NCBI RefSeq assembly: GCF_001870735.1
Contig: NZ_MORL01000001.1
Coordinates: 1 to 64,000 of the forward strand
Source of the DNA: Arsenicibacter rosenii
GTDB lineage: Bacteria; Bacteroidota; Bacteroidia; Cytophagales; Spirosomataceae
Direction of reading: 5' to 3'
Length of the DNA: 64,000 nucleotides
Positions 47,856 to 57,061 of the stretch are shown here, one piece after another (position 1 is the first letter of the stretch; the number at the start of each line of letters is the position of its first letter). A program made the translations under genes and the position numbers. The notes beneath the pieces were generated by a model. That model was not told the DNA's origin, searched no databases, and worked only from the letters and a program-made list of their open reading frames with translations.

Positions 47856-49121
47856 TTACAAATACTCTTTCGAAATCTGTTCGGCTACTACCCGGCCTGA
47901 CCGTATGGCGGCGTTCAGCGATGGATAGGCTGTCTGATCGCCGCATTGGTACAGGCTACGGCTGATTTTGAGCGGTTCGTGGGTCGCATCCGGTCCGTAG
48001 GCAGGCAGGGCATGCGGGATATGATAGGTCCGCAGATGACGCCACTCTTTCACCGGCTCGCCAAACCAGCCGGTTAGTTCACGCTGAATCTGAGCGGCCA
48101 GGGCGGGTTTATCCACGTGCGTAAGCCCCTGCGTACTGACCGAAATCAACGCTTGTCCGTCCGGGGCCGTTGTCGGGTCGATATCTGAAACAACGGCCAG
48201 GTTATGGACCGCCGACGACCGGCGGGTGTTCAGCAGCAACAGTTTTTCGCCGGGGCGCGGTGAGGCCGGCGCGGCAAAATACGTACAGGTTGTATGCGTA
48301 AAGGCCGTTTCGGCCGGAGCGGGCTTACCCAGCAGCGCAGCGGCCCGGGCGCGGTCAACCGCCAGCACAATGTGGGATGAGGTCAGTATTTCGCCGTTTT
48401 CCAGATGTACCTGCCCGCCGGAAATGGCTTTGACCGGGGTATTGAGCCGGATCTGCTCCGGTAATAACCGGCCCGCCACCTGCGCCGGAATCTGCTCCAT
48501 GCCGCTGGCCGGAATGGCCGCTTCACCCGAATAAAACATGCTGAAACAGAACTCAAAGAAGTTGCTGGAGGTGTGCAGCGCATCTTCCAGAAAAATACCA
48601 CCGAAAAATGGCCGGAAAAAACGCGCAATCATCTGATCGGAAAAGCCGAAACCAGTCAGAAAGTCGTAGGTTGTTGTCGCTTCCTGGCAGAAAAAGTCCT
48701 CAGACTGCATGCCCTGCACACGGCGTACAAGTTCCAGAATCCGGAGTTTATCGCCGAAGGTACCGACTGATGAAAACAACGTTTGAAAAAGAGACGCCGG
48801 CTCATTGAGCGGATTCAGCAACGTAAGCCACGGATTGGTGTTGCCCGGCTCATCGCAGCGAATCAGCGCCCCCGACCGGAAGGTTTTCAGGTTAAGGGCT
48901 GCATAATCGAGTAAACGCTGCGCTTCAGGATAGGCTGTTAAAAGAATCTGAAAACCGCGGTCGAGCCGGAAACCGTCGACTACATCCGTACGGATCCGGC
49001 CGCCCACTCCGTCAGAGGCTTCCAGAATCAGGGCATTGATCCCCGCTTTTTTTAGATAGGCGGCACAAGTCAGGCCAGCCATGCCGGCGCCAACAATGAT
49101 TACGGAGGCTTGGGTTGTCAT
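47856..49121 (-). CDS. FAD-dependent amine oxidase / phytoene desaturase-like oxidoreductase
   Basis: 421 aa from ATG 49121; further upstream codons lie over the promoter. Rossmann start VIIVGAGMAGLTCAAYLKKAG, then EASDGVGGRIRTDVVDGFRLDRGFQ, the pattern of flavin-containing amine oxidase / carotenoid desaturase relatives. C-terminal FAD motif YQCGDQTAYPSLNAAIRSGR. Substrate unknown; no carotenoid genes beside it. Cytoplasmic. Confidence 0.85.
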   Translation of the reverse strand: MTTQASVIIVGAGMAGLTCAAYLKKAGINALILEASDGVGGRIRTDVVDGFRLDRGFQILLTAYPEAQRLLDYAALNLKTFRSGALIRCDEPGNTNPWLTLLNPLNEPASLFQTLFSSVGTFGDKLRILELVRRVQGMQSEDFFCQEATTTYDFLTGFGFSDQMIARFFRPFFGGIFLEDALHTSSNFFEFCFSMFYSGEAAIPASGMEQIPAQVAGRLLPEQIRLNTPVKAISGGQVHLENGEILTSSHIVLAVDRARAAALLGKPAPAETAFTHTTCTYFAAPASPRPGEKLLLLNTRRSSAVHNLAVVSDIDPTTAPDGQALISVSTQGLTHVDKPALAAQIQRELTGWFGEPVKEWRHLRTYHIPHALPAYGPDATHEPLKISRSLYQCGDQTAYPSLNAAIRSGRVVAEQISKEYL

Positions 49122-49155
49122 TCGCTGGGTAGTTTGGAACAAAAAGATAGTGATG

Positions 49156-49163
49156 CAAAAATA
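49156..49163 (-). promoter_or_regulatory. -7 element for the FAD oxidoreductase gene
   Basis: On the minus strand TATTTTTG fits TAnnTTTG exactly, about 35 bases from the ATG at 49121. A TTG lies 24 bases further up, slightly long for -33 spacing. Confidence 0.4.
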
Positions 49164-49228
49164 AAATTGATCTTTGTGGTTAATATGCAATAAGTAACAC
49201 AACGACCATATTGTTTCAACGTTCGTTC

Positions 49229-50482
49229 ATGAATTACGAAAATAGCCTGGATTTTGCCCGCAAACTGGATCAGGAGGATCCGTTACGCGCCTACCGGACA
49301 CGGTTTTACATACCTGAACACAACGGGAAGCCTATTATTTATTTCTGCGGCAATTCGCTGGGGTTGCAGCCAAAGGCCGCTAAGGCGGTATTGGAGCATG
49401 ATTTATCGGTCTGGCAGCAAATGGGTGTGGAAGGGTGGTTTGCCGTCAACCCGTTACACGATGAGGCCTGGATCGGGTACCATCGGGCCTGCAAGGAGCC
49501 GCTGGCAAAGGTGGTTGGGGCTATGCCCGCAGAGGTGTGTCCGATGAATTCGCTGACGGTAAATCTGCACCTGCTGCTCTCCACCTTTTATCAGCCGACG
49601 GCCGGTAAGCCAAAGATTCTGACCATTGCCGGTGATTTTCCGTCGGACCAGTACGCCCTCGAAACCCACATCAAGTCCCGTGGGTTTGATCCCGACGAGG
49701 TACTGATTGAAATCAGACCGGAAGCCGACGGCCTGATCCGGCTGGAAGCGATTCAGGACGGCATTGCCGCCCATGCCGGAACCCTTGCTCTGGTACTGAT
49801 GAGCGGGCTGAACTACTACACGGGGCAGGTATACGACATGAAAGCCATTGCCCAAACTGCTCGGGAGCACGGGATTACGGTTGGCTTTGACCTGGCCCAT
49901 GCCATCGGCAACGTACCGGTTTATCTGCACGACTGGGGAGTTGATTTTGCTACGTGGTGTTCATACAAGTACCTGAATTCGGGGCCTGGGGGCATTTCAG
50001 GGATTTTTGTGCATGAAAAACACCATGCCGCCGGATTGCCAAGGCTGGCCGGCTGGTGGGGGTACGACGAACCGCGCCGGTTTGAGATGACCAAAGGGTT
50101 TGTGCCGATGCCGGGGGCGGATGGCTGGCAGGTCAGTACGCCGAATATTCCGGCTATGTCGCTCCACAAAACCGCGCTCGACATTACGGCCGAAGCAGGC
50201 ATGGAAAAACTCCGGCAAAAAAGCGGGCAGCTGACCGGTTACCTGTACTACCTGCTCCGTGAAGCCGGTATCCACGTGCTGACGCCTGACGACCCGGCGC
50301 AGCGTGGGGCCCAGCTGTCACTGCTGGTGCCGGACGGAGGGAAAGCCTTATTTAACCGGCTTGTGGAAGCCGGTATCATCGGCGACTGGCGCGAACCGGA
50401 TTGCATTCGCCTGGCACCTGCCCCGCTTTACAACACCTTTGAAGAGGTTTGGCGGGTTGCCGATGTCATCAGCAGGTTCTGA
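49229..50482 (+). CDS. kynU: Kynureninase
   Basis: 417 aa from ATG 49229 (MNYENSLDFA); a TTG at 49211 would add six residues. PLP enzyme cleaving kynurenine or 3-hydroxykynurenine to anthranilate or 3-hydroxyanthranilate plus alanine in tryptophan breakdown. PLP lysine K247 in SYKYLNSGPGG; GNSLGLQPK near the start; FDLAHAIGN with the cofactor Asp; WWGYDEP. No other kynurenine-pathway genes in the window. The 3' end overlaps the convergent TetR gene by 55 bases. Confidence 0.95.
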   Translation: MNYENSLDFARKLDQEDPLRAYRTRFYIPEHNGKPIIYFCGNSLGLQPKAAKAVLEHDLSVWQQMGVEGWFAVNPLHDEAWIGYHRACKEPLAKVVGAMPAEVCPMNSLTVNLHLLLSTFYQPTAGKPKILTIAGDFPSDQYALETHIKSRGFDPDEVLIEIRPEADGLIRLEAIQDGIAAHAGTLALVLMSGLNYYTGQVYDMKAIAQTAREHGITVGFDLAHAIGNVPVYLHDWGVDFATWCSYKYLNSGPGGISGIFVHEKHHAAGLPRLAGWWGYDEPRRFEMTKGFVPMPGADGWQVSTPNIPAMSLHKTALDITAEAGMEKLRQKSGQLTGYLYYLLREAGIHVLTPDDPAQRGAQLSLLVPDGGKALFNRLVEAGIIGDWREPDCIRLAPAPLYNTFEEVWRVADVISRF

Positions 50483-51105
50483 TTGTTGGCGTGCGTTTCG
50501 TTGGCCGCCAGTGCCAGCCCGTAAAAGATCCGGCGAACGGCTTGCTCAATCTGGGCCCAGCCTTCGTCGGTTCCTAAATCAATGCCCATCAGGGTGCGTT
50601 TATCCTGACTCATGAACGTCAGCAACCGGAGGGCCGAGATCATGATTGCCGATACCGAACGCCCGTATTCACTGCTGACCATACCTGACATGGTTTCGAC
50701 AATGTCATGCGTTTCCTGTTCCAGCTTATCGGCCATTGGGTTAGTATGCTTTTCTGAATGGGCCAGCAAATCAGCCCGCAGGTACTCCAGTGTCTGTATG
50801 TTCTGGCGCAATAGCCTGAAATCCAGAAGCATGTATTCGCAGGAGGCTTCCATGATTTCTTCAATGGTCGCACCTTTGAATTGCTCCGGATCAATCCGGG
50901 GCAGTTGAACGACCGGCGGATTTTGCTTATAATAAGCCTTCATTAAGCCGTCTAATCCGCCGAAATAGCGGTAAATCAATATCTTGTTAATGCCTGATGC
51001 GGCCGATATCCGGTTAATGCCTAGCTGGTCAAACCCCTCCTCTGCTATTATTTTACCGACGGCATCAATAAGCCGTTGCTCAGTATGTGCTCTTCCTCTT
51101 GGCAT
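50428..51105 (-). CDS. TetR family regulator
   Basis: 225 aa. Helix-turn-helix at residues 1-60 (LIDAVGKIIAEEGFDQLGINRISAASGINKILIYRYFG), then a helical ligand/dimer domain of the kind with the LLRQNIQTLEYLRADL helix. Ligand unknown. Its last 18 codons overlap the kynureninase 3' end on the other strand; whether it controls kynU is not shown by the sequence. Confidence 0.92.
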   Translation of the reverse strand: MPRGRAHTEQRLIDAVGKIIAEEGFDQLGINRISAASGINKILIYRYFGGLDGLMKAYYKQNPPVVQLPRIDPEQFKGATIEEIMEASCEYMLLDFRLLRQNIQTLEYLRADLLAHSEKHTNPMADKLEQETHDIVETMSGMVSSEYGRSVSAIMISALRLLTFMSQDKRTLMGIDLGTDEGWAQIEQAVRRIFYGLALAANETHANNQNLLMTSATRQTSSKVL

Positions 51106-51213
51106 GTCTACTAGTACGTTGTTGTCAACTTAAATCGATGTATGAACGATTTTGCACCTAAACTAAATGTATAGTTCTATGGTTTGCAACTTTGTTCCGT
51201 TATTTATGGCAAT

Positions 51214-52185
51214 TTAATCTAAATCAAGATTAGCCGCCTGACTTGTTTGCTGAACAAAGGCAATATTCCGCTGAAGTCCTTCGAGTTTGGTGCGTTTCAC
51301 GGCCGACCGCCTGAAAACCTCGCGGAAGACGTCTTCCGTAATATCCTGCCAGTCGGTTTTGGTCAGCTGGCGCAGCGTCGGGTGCGGATCGAAGGCGGGC
51401 GTTTGATGTGGTTTCGCGAAGCGGTTCCACGGACAGACATCCTGACAGATGTCACAGCCGAAAATCCAGTTGTCGAACTGTCCGCTGACGGTGGCCGGAA
51501 TGGCTTCCTTGAGTTCGATGGTAAAATAGGAGATGCAGCGGCTCCCGTCGACCACATAGGGCTCAACGATTGCGCCCGTCGGGCAGGCGTCGATACAGCG
51601 GGTGCAGGTGCCGCAATAGTCACCGATGGGGCCGTCGGGCGTCAGTTCCAGGTCAAGGATCAGCTCTCCGATAAAGAAAAAGCTGCCCATTTTCCGGTTG
51701 ATGATGTTCGTATGTTTGCCCATCCAGCCCGCCCCGCTCCGTTGGGCCCAGGCCTTGTCCATAACCGGTGCTGAATCGACAAAGGCGCGGCCGCCAACCT
51801 CACCAACGTTTTCCTGAATGAACGTCAGTAACGACTTCAGTTTGTCTTTCAGCACAAAGTGATAGTCTTCGCCATAGGCATATTTCGAGATTTTCAGGTC
51901 ATCGGCACCCTCGGCAAGCGGTGCTTCGGGAAAGTAATTCAGCAAAACCGTAATGACCGATTTTGCCCCGTCGACCAGCAGGCGCGGGTCAAGGCGTTTG
52001 TCAAAATGATTGGCCATGTAGCCCATCTGCCCGTGGCGTTCCTGCTTCAGCCAGTTTTCCAGACGCGGCGCCTCGTCGTCCAGAAAACCGGCTGCTGAAA
52101 TGCCGCAGAAATCAAAGCCAAGGGCAACTGCCTGTTGTTTGATCAGGGCTGTGTGGCGGGCGGTTGCGTTAAGGTGTTGTTGCAT
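51214..52185 (-). CDS. queG: Epoxyqueuosine reductase
   Basis: 323 aa. Last step in making queuosine in tRNA: reduces epoxyqueuosine using cobalamin and two 4Fe-4S clusters. N-terminal part has GFDFCGIS and [23 protein letters not shown]; the cluster motifs are [16 protein letters not shown] and [11 protein letters not shown]. The C-terminal HEAT-like extension of long QueG forms is lacking. Divergent from grpE. A TACTTTTA -7-like element lies at 52238-52245. Confidence 0.94.
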   Translation of the reverse strand: MQQHLNATARHTALIKQQAVALGFDFCGISAAGFLDDEAPRLENWLKQERHGQMGYMANHFDKRLDPRLLVDGAKSVITVLLNYFPEAPLAEGADDLKISKYAYGEDYHFVLKDKLKSLLTFIQENVGEVGGRAFVDSAPVMDKAWAQRSGAGWMGKHTNIINRKMGSFFFIGELILDLELTPDGPIGDYCGTCTRCIDACPTGAIVEPYVVDGSRCISYFTIELKEAIPATVSGQFDNWIFGCDICQDVCPWNRFAKPHQTPAFDPHPTLRQLTKTDWQDITEDVFREVFRRSAVKRTKLEGLQRNIAFVQQTSQAANLDLD

Positions 52186-52401
52186 AATCCGATGTCAGAG
52201 AAACAGCATATCCGGCCGAAAAAATTCAGATTCAGGCTAAAAGTATGGCCGGTCGCTAATCTTTTCGGGCGGTTTTGTGTTAGCAGATGAGTGACCGGAC
52301 CAGAGCGGCAGATGTGTGTCAAGTTGTCAGATTGAATGGATTTGGCCTTGTTATTGTGCATATTTGCAGAAAGAATTCAGGTAGAGAAAGCGATAGTTAG
52401 C

Positions 52402-52941
52402 ATGGAAAATAAAGACATTATTGACGAAGAAGCGCCATCTGTAAACGAGAATACTGACAATCAGTCTGCCGAAGCGGCAGAGCAGCCTGCTGCCGAAACG
52501 TCATCGGCGTCGCAGGAAGTTGCCGAGCTGAAAGACAAATACCTTCGGTTATACGCCGATTTTGAGAACTTCCGCCGCCGTACGGCTAAGGAAAAATTAG
52601 ACCTGATCAGCACCGCCAATGAAGGCCTGCTGGTATCGCTGCTGCCGGTTGTTGACGACTTTGAGCGGGCGATGCAATCCATCGAAAATGCCAGTGACAT
52701 TGCGGCCCTGAAAGAAGGCGTGTCGCTGATTTATCATAAATTGTTCCGGACCTTAGAAGCCAAAGGCGTGAAGCCGATGATGTCGAAAGGGGAGGTATTT
52801 AACGCCGATATCCACGAATCCGTCACCCAGTTCCCTGCCCCGAGCGACGACCTGAAAGGCAAGGTCATCGACGAGGTAGAAAAAGGGTATTTCCTGAACG
52901 ACAAAGTAATCCGGTTTGCAAAGGTTATTGTAGGAAGCTAA
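52402..52941 (+). CDS. grpE: Nucleotide exchange factor GrpE
   Basis: 179 aa from ATG 52402; an in-frame TTG 22 codons up is unlikely. Nucleotide exchange factor of the DnaK chaperone. Acidic, disordered start (1-45), a long coiled coil from ELKDKYLRLYADFENFRRR, and the beta domain ending DIHESVTQFPAP ... GYFLNDKVIRFAKVIVG. First gene of a pair with dnaJ. A degenerate -7 (CATATTTG, 52359-52366) precedes it; no CIRCE operator is visible. Confidence 0.96.
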   Translation: MENKDIIDEEAPSVNENTDNQSAEAAEQPAAETSSASQEVAELKDKYLRLYADFENFRRRTAKEKLDLISTANEGLLVSLLPVVDDFERAMQSIENASDIAALKEGVSLIYHKLFRTLEAKGVKPMMSKGEVFNADIHESVTQFPAPSDDLKGKVIDEVEKGYFLNDKVIRFAKVIVGS

Positions 52942-52944
52942 TTT

Positions 52945-53008
52945 ATTGAGTGAATGAGTGATTGAGTGAATTAGCGGGACTACTCACTCAATCACTCATT
53001 CACCCACT
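52945..53008. repeat. Inverted repeat between grpE and dnaJ
   Basis: Arms of 27 bases (52945-52971 and 52982-53008) match with three mismatches around a 10-base loop. Both are made of ACTCAATC / ACTCATTC words. A related run is at 18638-18668. Confidence 0.7.
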
Positions 53009-53022
53009 CACTCATTGATTTC

Positions 53023-54183
53023 ATGGCAACGAAGCGAGATTATTACGAGGTACTGGGTATCGACAAAAACGCCTCTGCGGACGATATTAAAAAAGCCTAT
53101 CGGAAGATGGCGATTAAGTATCACCCGGACAAAAATCCGGATGATCCATCGGCAGAAGAAAAGTTTAAGGAGGCGGCTGAAGCCTATGATGTGCTGAGCG
53201 ATGCGCAGAAAAAAGCGCGGTATGACCAGTTTGGTCATCAGGGTCTTGGCGGCAACGGCGGTTTTGGCGGTTATGGCGGTGGCCCGTCGATGGAAGATAT
53301 TTTCAGCCAATTCGGCGATATTTTCGGCGACGAATCGCCGTTTGGCAGTTTCTTTGGCCGGAGCACGGGCGGTCAGCGGCAGCGCGTACGCCGTGGCTCT
53401 GACCTGCGGATTAAGCTGAAGCTGAACCTGCAGGAGGTGGCCAACGGGGTAGAGAAAAAAATCAAGGTAAAACGTCACGTCACCTGTACGACCTGCGGCG
53501 GAAACGGATCGAAAAACGGCACTGCTGTCACGACCTGCCAAACCTGTAACGGAACCGGTCAGGTGCGCAAGGTGGTGAATACGATGCTTGGGCAGATGGT
53601 GTCGACCAACACCTGTCCGACCTGTAACGGCGAAGGCAAGCAGGTAACGGATCGTTGCGATACCTGCTTTGGCGAAGGCCGTTTGTTGCAGGAAGACGTG
53701 ATTCCGATCAAGATTCCGGCGGGGGTAGCCGAGGGCGTGCAGCTGTCGGTATCGGGTAAAGGAAACGTGCCGCCGCGCGGAGGCGTGGCCGGTGATCTGC
53801 TGATCCTGATCGAAGAGGAGGAAGACGAAGAACTGAAACGCGATGGTACCAACATTGTATTCGACCTGTACGTTAACTTCGCCGACGCCGCTTTGGGGAC
53901 GAGTGTAGAAGTGCCAACCATCGATGGCCGGGCACGGATTACGCTGGAGCCGGGCACGCAGAGCGGCAAAATCCTGCGCCTGAAGGGCAAAGGTATCAAA
54001 GAACTGAACGGCTACGGTCGCGGCGATCAGCTGGTACACGTCAACGTCTGGACACCGCGTACGCTCTCGTCCGACGAGCGCGCCCTGCTGGAGCGGTTAC
54101 GCAGCGCCCCGAATTTCCTGCCGAAACCGAATAAAAACGAAAAGGGCTTTTTCGAGAAGATGAAAGACTTTTTTCACGGTTGA
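53023..54183 (+). CDS. dnaJ: Chaperone DnaJ
   Basis: 386 aa. Co-chaperone that delivers clients to DnaK and triggers its ATPase. J domain 1-70 with HPD in [10 protein letters not shown], Gly/Phe-rich linker, four zinc motifs CxxCxGxG ([32 protein letters not shown]), then the C-terminal substrate domains. Full length. Downstream of grpE after an inverted repeat. Confidence 0.97.
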   Translation: MATKRDYYEVLGIDKNASADDIKKAYRKMAIKYHPDKNPDDPSAEEKFKEAAEAYDVLSDAQKKARYDQFGHQGLGGNGGFGGYGGGPSMEDIFSQFGDIFGDESPFGSFFGRSTGGQRQRVRRGSDLRIKLKLNLQEVANGVEKKIKVKRHVTCTTCGGNGSKNGTAVTTCQTCNGTGQVRKVVNTMLGQMVSTNTCPTCNGEGKQVTDRCDTCFGEGRLLQEDVIPIKIPAGVAEGVQLSVSGKGNVPPRGGVAGDLLILIEEEEDEELKRDGTNIVFDLYVNFADAALGTSVEVPTIDGRARITLEPGTQSGKILRLKGKGIKELNGYGRGDQLVHVNVWTPRTLSSDERALLERLRSAPNFLPKPNKNEKGFFEKMKDFFHG

Positions 54184-54200
54184 GCCTTCCTGAGCATACC

Positions 54201-54232
54201 AAAGCCCCGTTCGAGAGAGCGGGGCTTTTTTT
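54201..54232 (+). terminator. dnaJ terminator
   Basis: Stem AAAGCCCCG / CGGGGCTTT with a 10-base loop and a run of T. It ends the normal-GC region; the AT-rich island starts here. Confidence 0.9.
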
Positions 54233-54350
54233 GTGCGATATGGAACTGATTGATCTATAATAAATTATGATAGAAATGGCATTTATATGAAAATTTGTTT
54301 ATTACAATCAATAATCATAAAATTGCTGTCAATCATCTTAATGTTTTATT

Positions 54351-54385
54351 CTGTACAGTAATTATTACATATACAGTTGACTGTA
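54351..54385. promoter_or_regulatory. Palindromic operator-like sites
   Basis: CTGTACAG (54351-54358) and TACAGTTGACTGTA (54372-54385, 6-bp arms) are two palindromes sharing the TACAGT half-site, 55-90 bases before the HsdR-N-like gene. They look like binding sites for a dimeric regulator. Confidence 0.4.
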
Positions 54386-54439
54386 AAGAAGAACTAAACC
54401 AGACCCTTAATGAATCAATAACGTTTACCTGACACCTTT

Positions 54440-55525
54440 ATGGACTTTAAAGACCACCTCAAACAACTTGTTGACAGGGTTGCCCGCCTTAAAGATTCTA
54501 TCCATACTGAGGAAGCGACAAAGACGGCCTTTATCCTTCCGTTCCTGCAATGCCTTGGCTACGATGTATTTAACCCCCTTGAGGTGGTGCCTGAATTTAT
54601 CAGCGATATAGGCACGAAAAAGGGCGAAAAGGTTGATTACGCCATCATGCGGGATAGCGGAGAGCCGTGTATGCTGATTGAATGCAAGCATTGGGCGCAA
54701 AGCCTGACTTTACACGACAACCAGCTATTACGCTACTTCCATGTTACCAAGGCCCGCTTTGGTGTCTTGACCAATGGGATCATTTACCGGTTTTATACTG
54801 ACCTGGAGGAGCCGAACAAGATGGACCAAAAGCCGTTTCTTGAAATCAACATGCTCGATTTGAGGGACAATCAGGTAGAGGAGCTAAAGAAGTTCCACAA
54901 ATCCTATTTCGACGTAAACGCTATCATTACCTCTGCCAGCGAACTGAAATATACCGGTGAGCTGAAATTGCTGATACAGCAGGAGATGAATAGCCCAAGT
55001 GACCCGTTAGTCAGGCATTTGGCAAAGCAGGTTTATCCCGGCCAGTTAAACGCCAAAATGATGGATTACTTTACCGGACTGGTTAAGAAATCCTTTCAGC
55101 ATAGCTTTTCAGACCAGATCACGGACAGGCTGAAAACGGCGTTGGTTCAGGAAGAAAAGACCATTGTGGTAACTGAACCCGTAGCAGCGCCAGCGGCTGA
55201 AGAAAAGGAAAAACCAACGATTGTCACCACACAGGAGGAGTTAGAGGCTTTCTACATTGTGCGTTCTATCCTTCGGGGAACGGTTGAGCTAAAACGGATT
55301 GCTTACCGTGATGCACAAACGTACTTTGCTATTTTATTGGATGACAACAACCGAAAGACGATTTGCCGCCTGTATTTCAATGGCTCTAAAAAATACTTAG
55401 CGTTGCTTGATGAAGCCAAGAAAGAAACTAAGTATGAGATTGCGGGAATAGACGATTTATACGAATACTCGCAACAGCTTGTTGAGGGAGCGGAGCGGTT
55501 GATTAGTAATAAAAACTCTATATAA
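54440..55525 (+). CDS. HsdR N-terminal-like nuclease-fold protein
   Basis: 361 aa. Residues 1-165 match the N-terminal domain of type I restriction HsdR subunits: EEATKTAFILPFLQCLGYDVFNP, GEKVDYAIM with an acidic residue, and IECKHW, together the PD-(D/E)xK nuclease signature. There is no helicase domain, so it is a stand-alone version; relatives occur scattered in bacteria. Acidic/Ala-Glu linker about 245-265, then a second domain (IVRSILRGTVELKRIAYRDAQTYFAILLDD). First gene of the AT-rich island. Nuclease activity not proven. Confidence 0.8.
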   Translation: MDFKDHLKQLVDRVARLKDSIHTEEATKTAFILPFLQCLGYDVFNPLEVVPEFISDIGTKKGEKVDYAIMRDSGEPCMLIECKHWAQSLTLHDNQLLRYFHVTKARFGVLTNGIIYRFYTDLEEPNKMDQKPFLEINMLDLRDNQVEELKKFHKSYFDVNAIITSASELKYTGELKLLIQQEMNSPSDPLVRHLAKQVYPGQLNAKMMDYFTGLVKKSFQHSFSDQITDRLKTALVQEEKTIVVTEPVAAPAAEEKEKPTIVTTQEELEAFYIVRSILRGTVELKRIAYRDAQTYFAILLDDNNRKTICRLYFNGSKKYLALLDEAKKETKYEIAGIDDLYEYSQQLVEGAERLISNKNSI

Positions 55526-55712
55526 TGTAAAATATTACTTGATTGATAAATTACATATACGGACTATAACATGATAAAAGTTAAAATAGATAATTGTAAA
55601 AAAAACAGAATGATATCATCATTTTATGCATCATAAGCGATGTCAATAATGAAAAATATAAAATTGTTTAAATATTTAGGCTTGTAATGATAAATCGTGT
55701 TTGACCATATAA

Positions 55713-56960
55713 ATGCCATTAACAAATATGAATACAAATGAATTGGAAGAGTACTGTAAAGAGAAAGAACACCAACTGTCTATTGTGAAAAATACTCGGG
55801 TTGATGCCATGTATACAGGTGTTATAAACTATTTCCGTGATGACGCTGATATAGATTATTCCAGAGTCTTATACTCATCTTCATGCCGGAGGTTGCAAGG
55901 GAAGATGCAACTATTAGTGCCTAAAAGCCAAGTGTTTTATAGAAACCGCCTAACTCATAGCTTGGAAGTTGCTCAGTTTGCCAAAACAATAGCCAAAAGA
56001 CTTAAATTAGATGATATTATTACAGTTCAAACATGTTCATTGGCTCATGATATAGGTAATCCTCCATTTGGGCATGCGGGCGAAATATTTTTAAGCAATG
56101 TGAGTAAAAATAGCCTTTATGAGGGTAATGCACAGACATTTAGAATTCTCAATAGGCTCGAGAAAAGGCACTATGATTTTAATGGGTTAAATCTGACAAT
56201 ACGTTCAATGCTTGGAGTTGTTAAATACTTTAAGCCTGAGTTTGAAAATGATATTGAGAGTAATTCACTGAAAAAAAATAAGAAGTTTTTGTATGATGAG
56301 GATTATAGTTTAGTGAAAGAATGGCTTGAGACGTATAATATATCACACAAAACAATTGATTGTGAAATAATGGATTTGTGTGATGAAATAGCTTATGCTA
56401 TTCATGACTTAGAAGATACATTAAGGCTGAACTATTTTACTATCGACGAATTGCTATATGAATTCTCTATACGTAAAGAATATAAATCTGTCCTAGGTAT
56501 TTTTAAGAAATACGTTGTACGAGCTCGCCAGTTTGCAGAAAAAGCTCATGAGTACAAAACCTCAGAAGAATATGCAATATTATTTAGAAAAGAATTAACT
56601 TCAGTTCTTGCAAATGAATTTGTTCTTGATATTCATTTAGTTGATGGAAGACTAGGATATAAAACATTAGGCTCATTAGTAGCGGGACTTAAAATGATGA
56701 CTTTTGAATGTATAAAAAGACAGCCTGAAATAATTGAATATGAGCAGTTAGGTAGTCATGTTTTAACAAGGCTCTATGAGCTATATACAGATAAAGACTA
56801 TAATAAAGATATGGTACTATTGCCCGCAAACTACCGTATACAACATTTGTGGGAGAGAAAAGTTCAAGATTATATTGGTGGTATGATGGATATATACGCA
56901 ATCCAGCAATATGAAAAATACTTTGGCAAGTTAGATGGGAAGGGTATATATTTAAAGTAA
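55713..56960 (+). CDS. dGTPase-family HD phosphohydrolase
   Basis: 415 aa. HD-domain triphosphohydrolase: SRVLYSSSCRRLQGKMQLL, H82 in NRLTHSLEV, H112-D113 in AHDIGNPPFGH, and D224 in DLCDEIAYAIHD, the metal-binding set of dGTPases. These cleave dGTP to deoxyguanosine and triphosphate; some family members protect against phages by draining dNTPs. Only about 30% GC in places, far below the flanks, so acquired by transfer. 101 bases before the next unknown gene on the same strand, likely one operon. Confidence 0.87.
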   Translation: MPLTNMNTNELEEYCKEKEHQLSIVKNTRVDAMYTGVINYFRDDADIDYSRVLYSSSCRRLQGKMQLLVPKSQVFYRNRLTHSLEVAQFAKTIAKRLKLDDIITVQTCSLAHDIGNPPFGHAGEIFLSNVSKNSLYEGNAQTFRILNRLEKRHYDFNGLNLTIRSMLGVVKYFKPEFENDIESNSLKKNKKFLYDEDYSLVKEWLETYNISHKTIDCEIMDLCDEIAYAIHDLEDTLRLNYFTIDELLYEFSIRKEYKSVLGIFKKYVVRARQFAEKAHEYKTSEEYAILFRKELTSVLANEFVLDIHLVDGRLGYKTLGSLVAGLKMMTFECIKRQPEIIEYEQLGSHVLTRLYELYTDKDYNKDMVLLPANYRIQHLWERKVQDYIGGMMDIYAIQQYEKYFGKLDGKGIYLK

Positions 56961-57061
56961 ATAAAATGCATGAAAATATAGCTTAATATTATTTAAGTCT
57001 TTAGTTATAGTTAAATGTAATTGTAGTATAATTTCTTTTTTGAGTAAAAAAAACTTTTGAA

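Noticed and set aside
52336-52402. CIRCE heat-shock operator before grpE
   Set aside because: No CIRCE-type 9-bp inverted repeat is visible.
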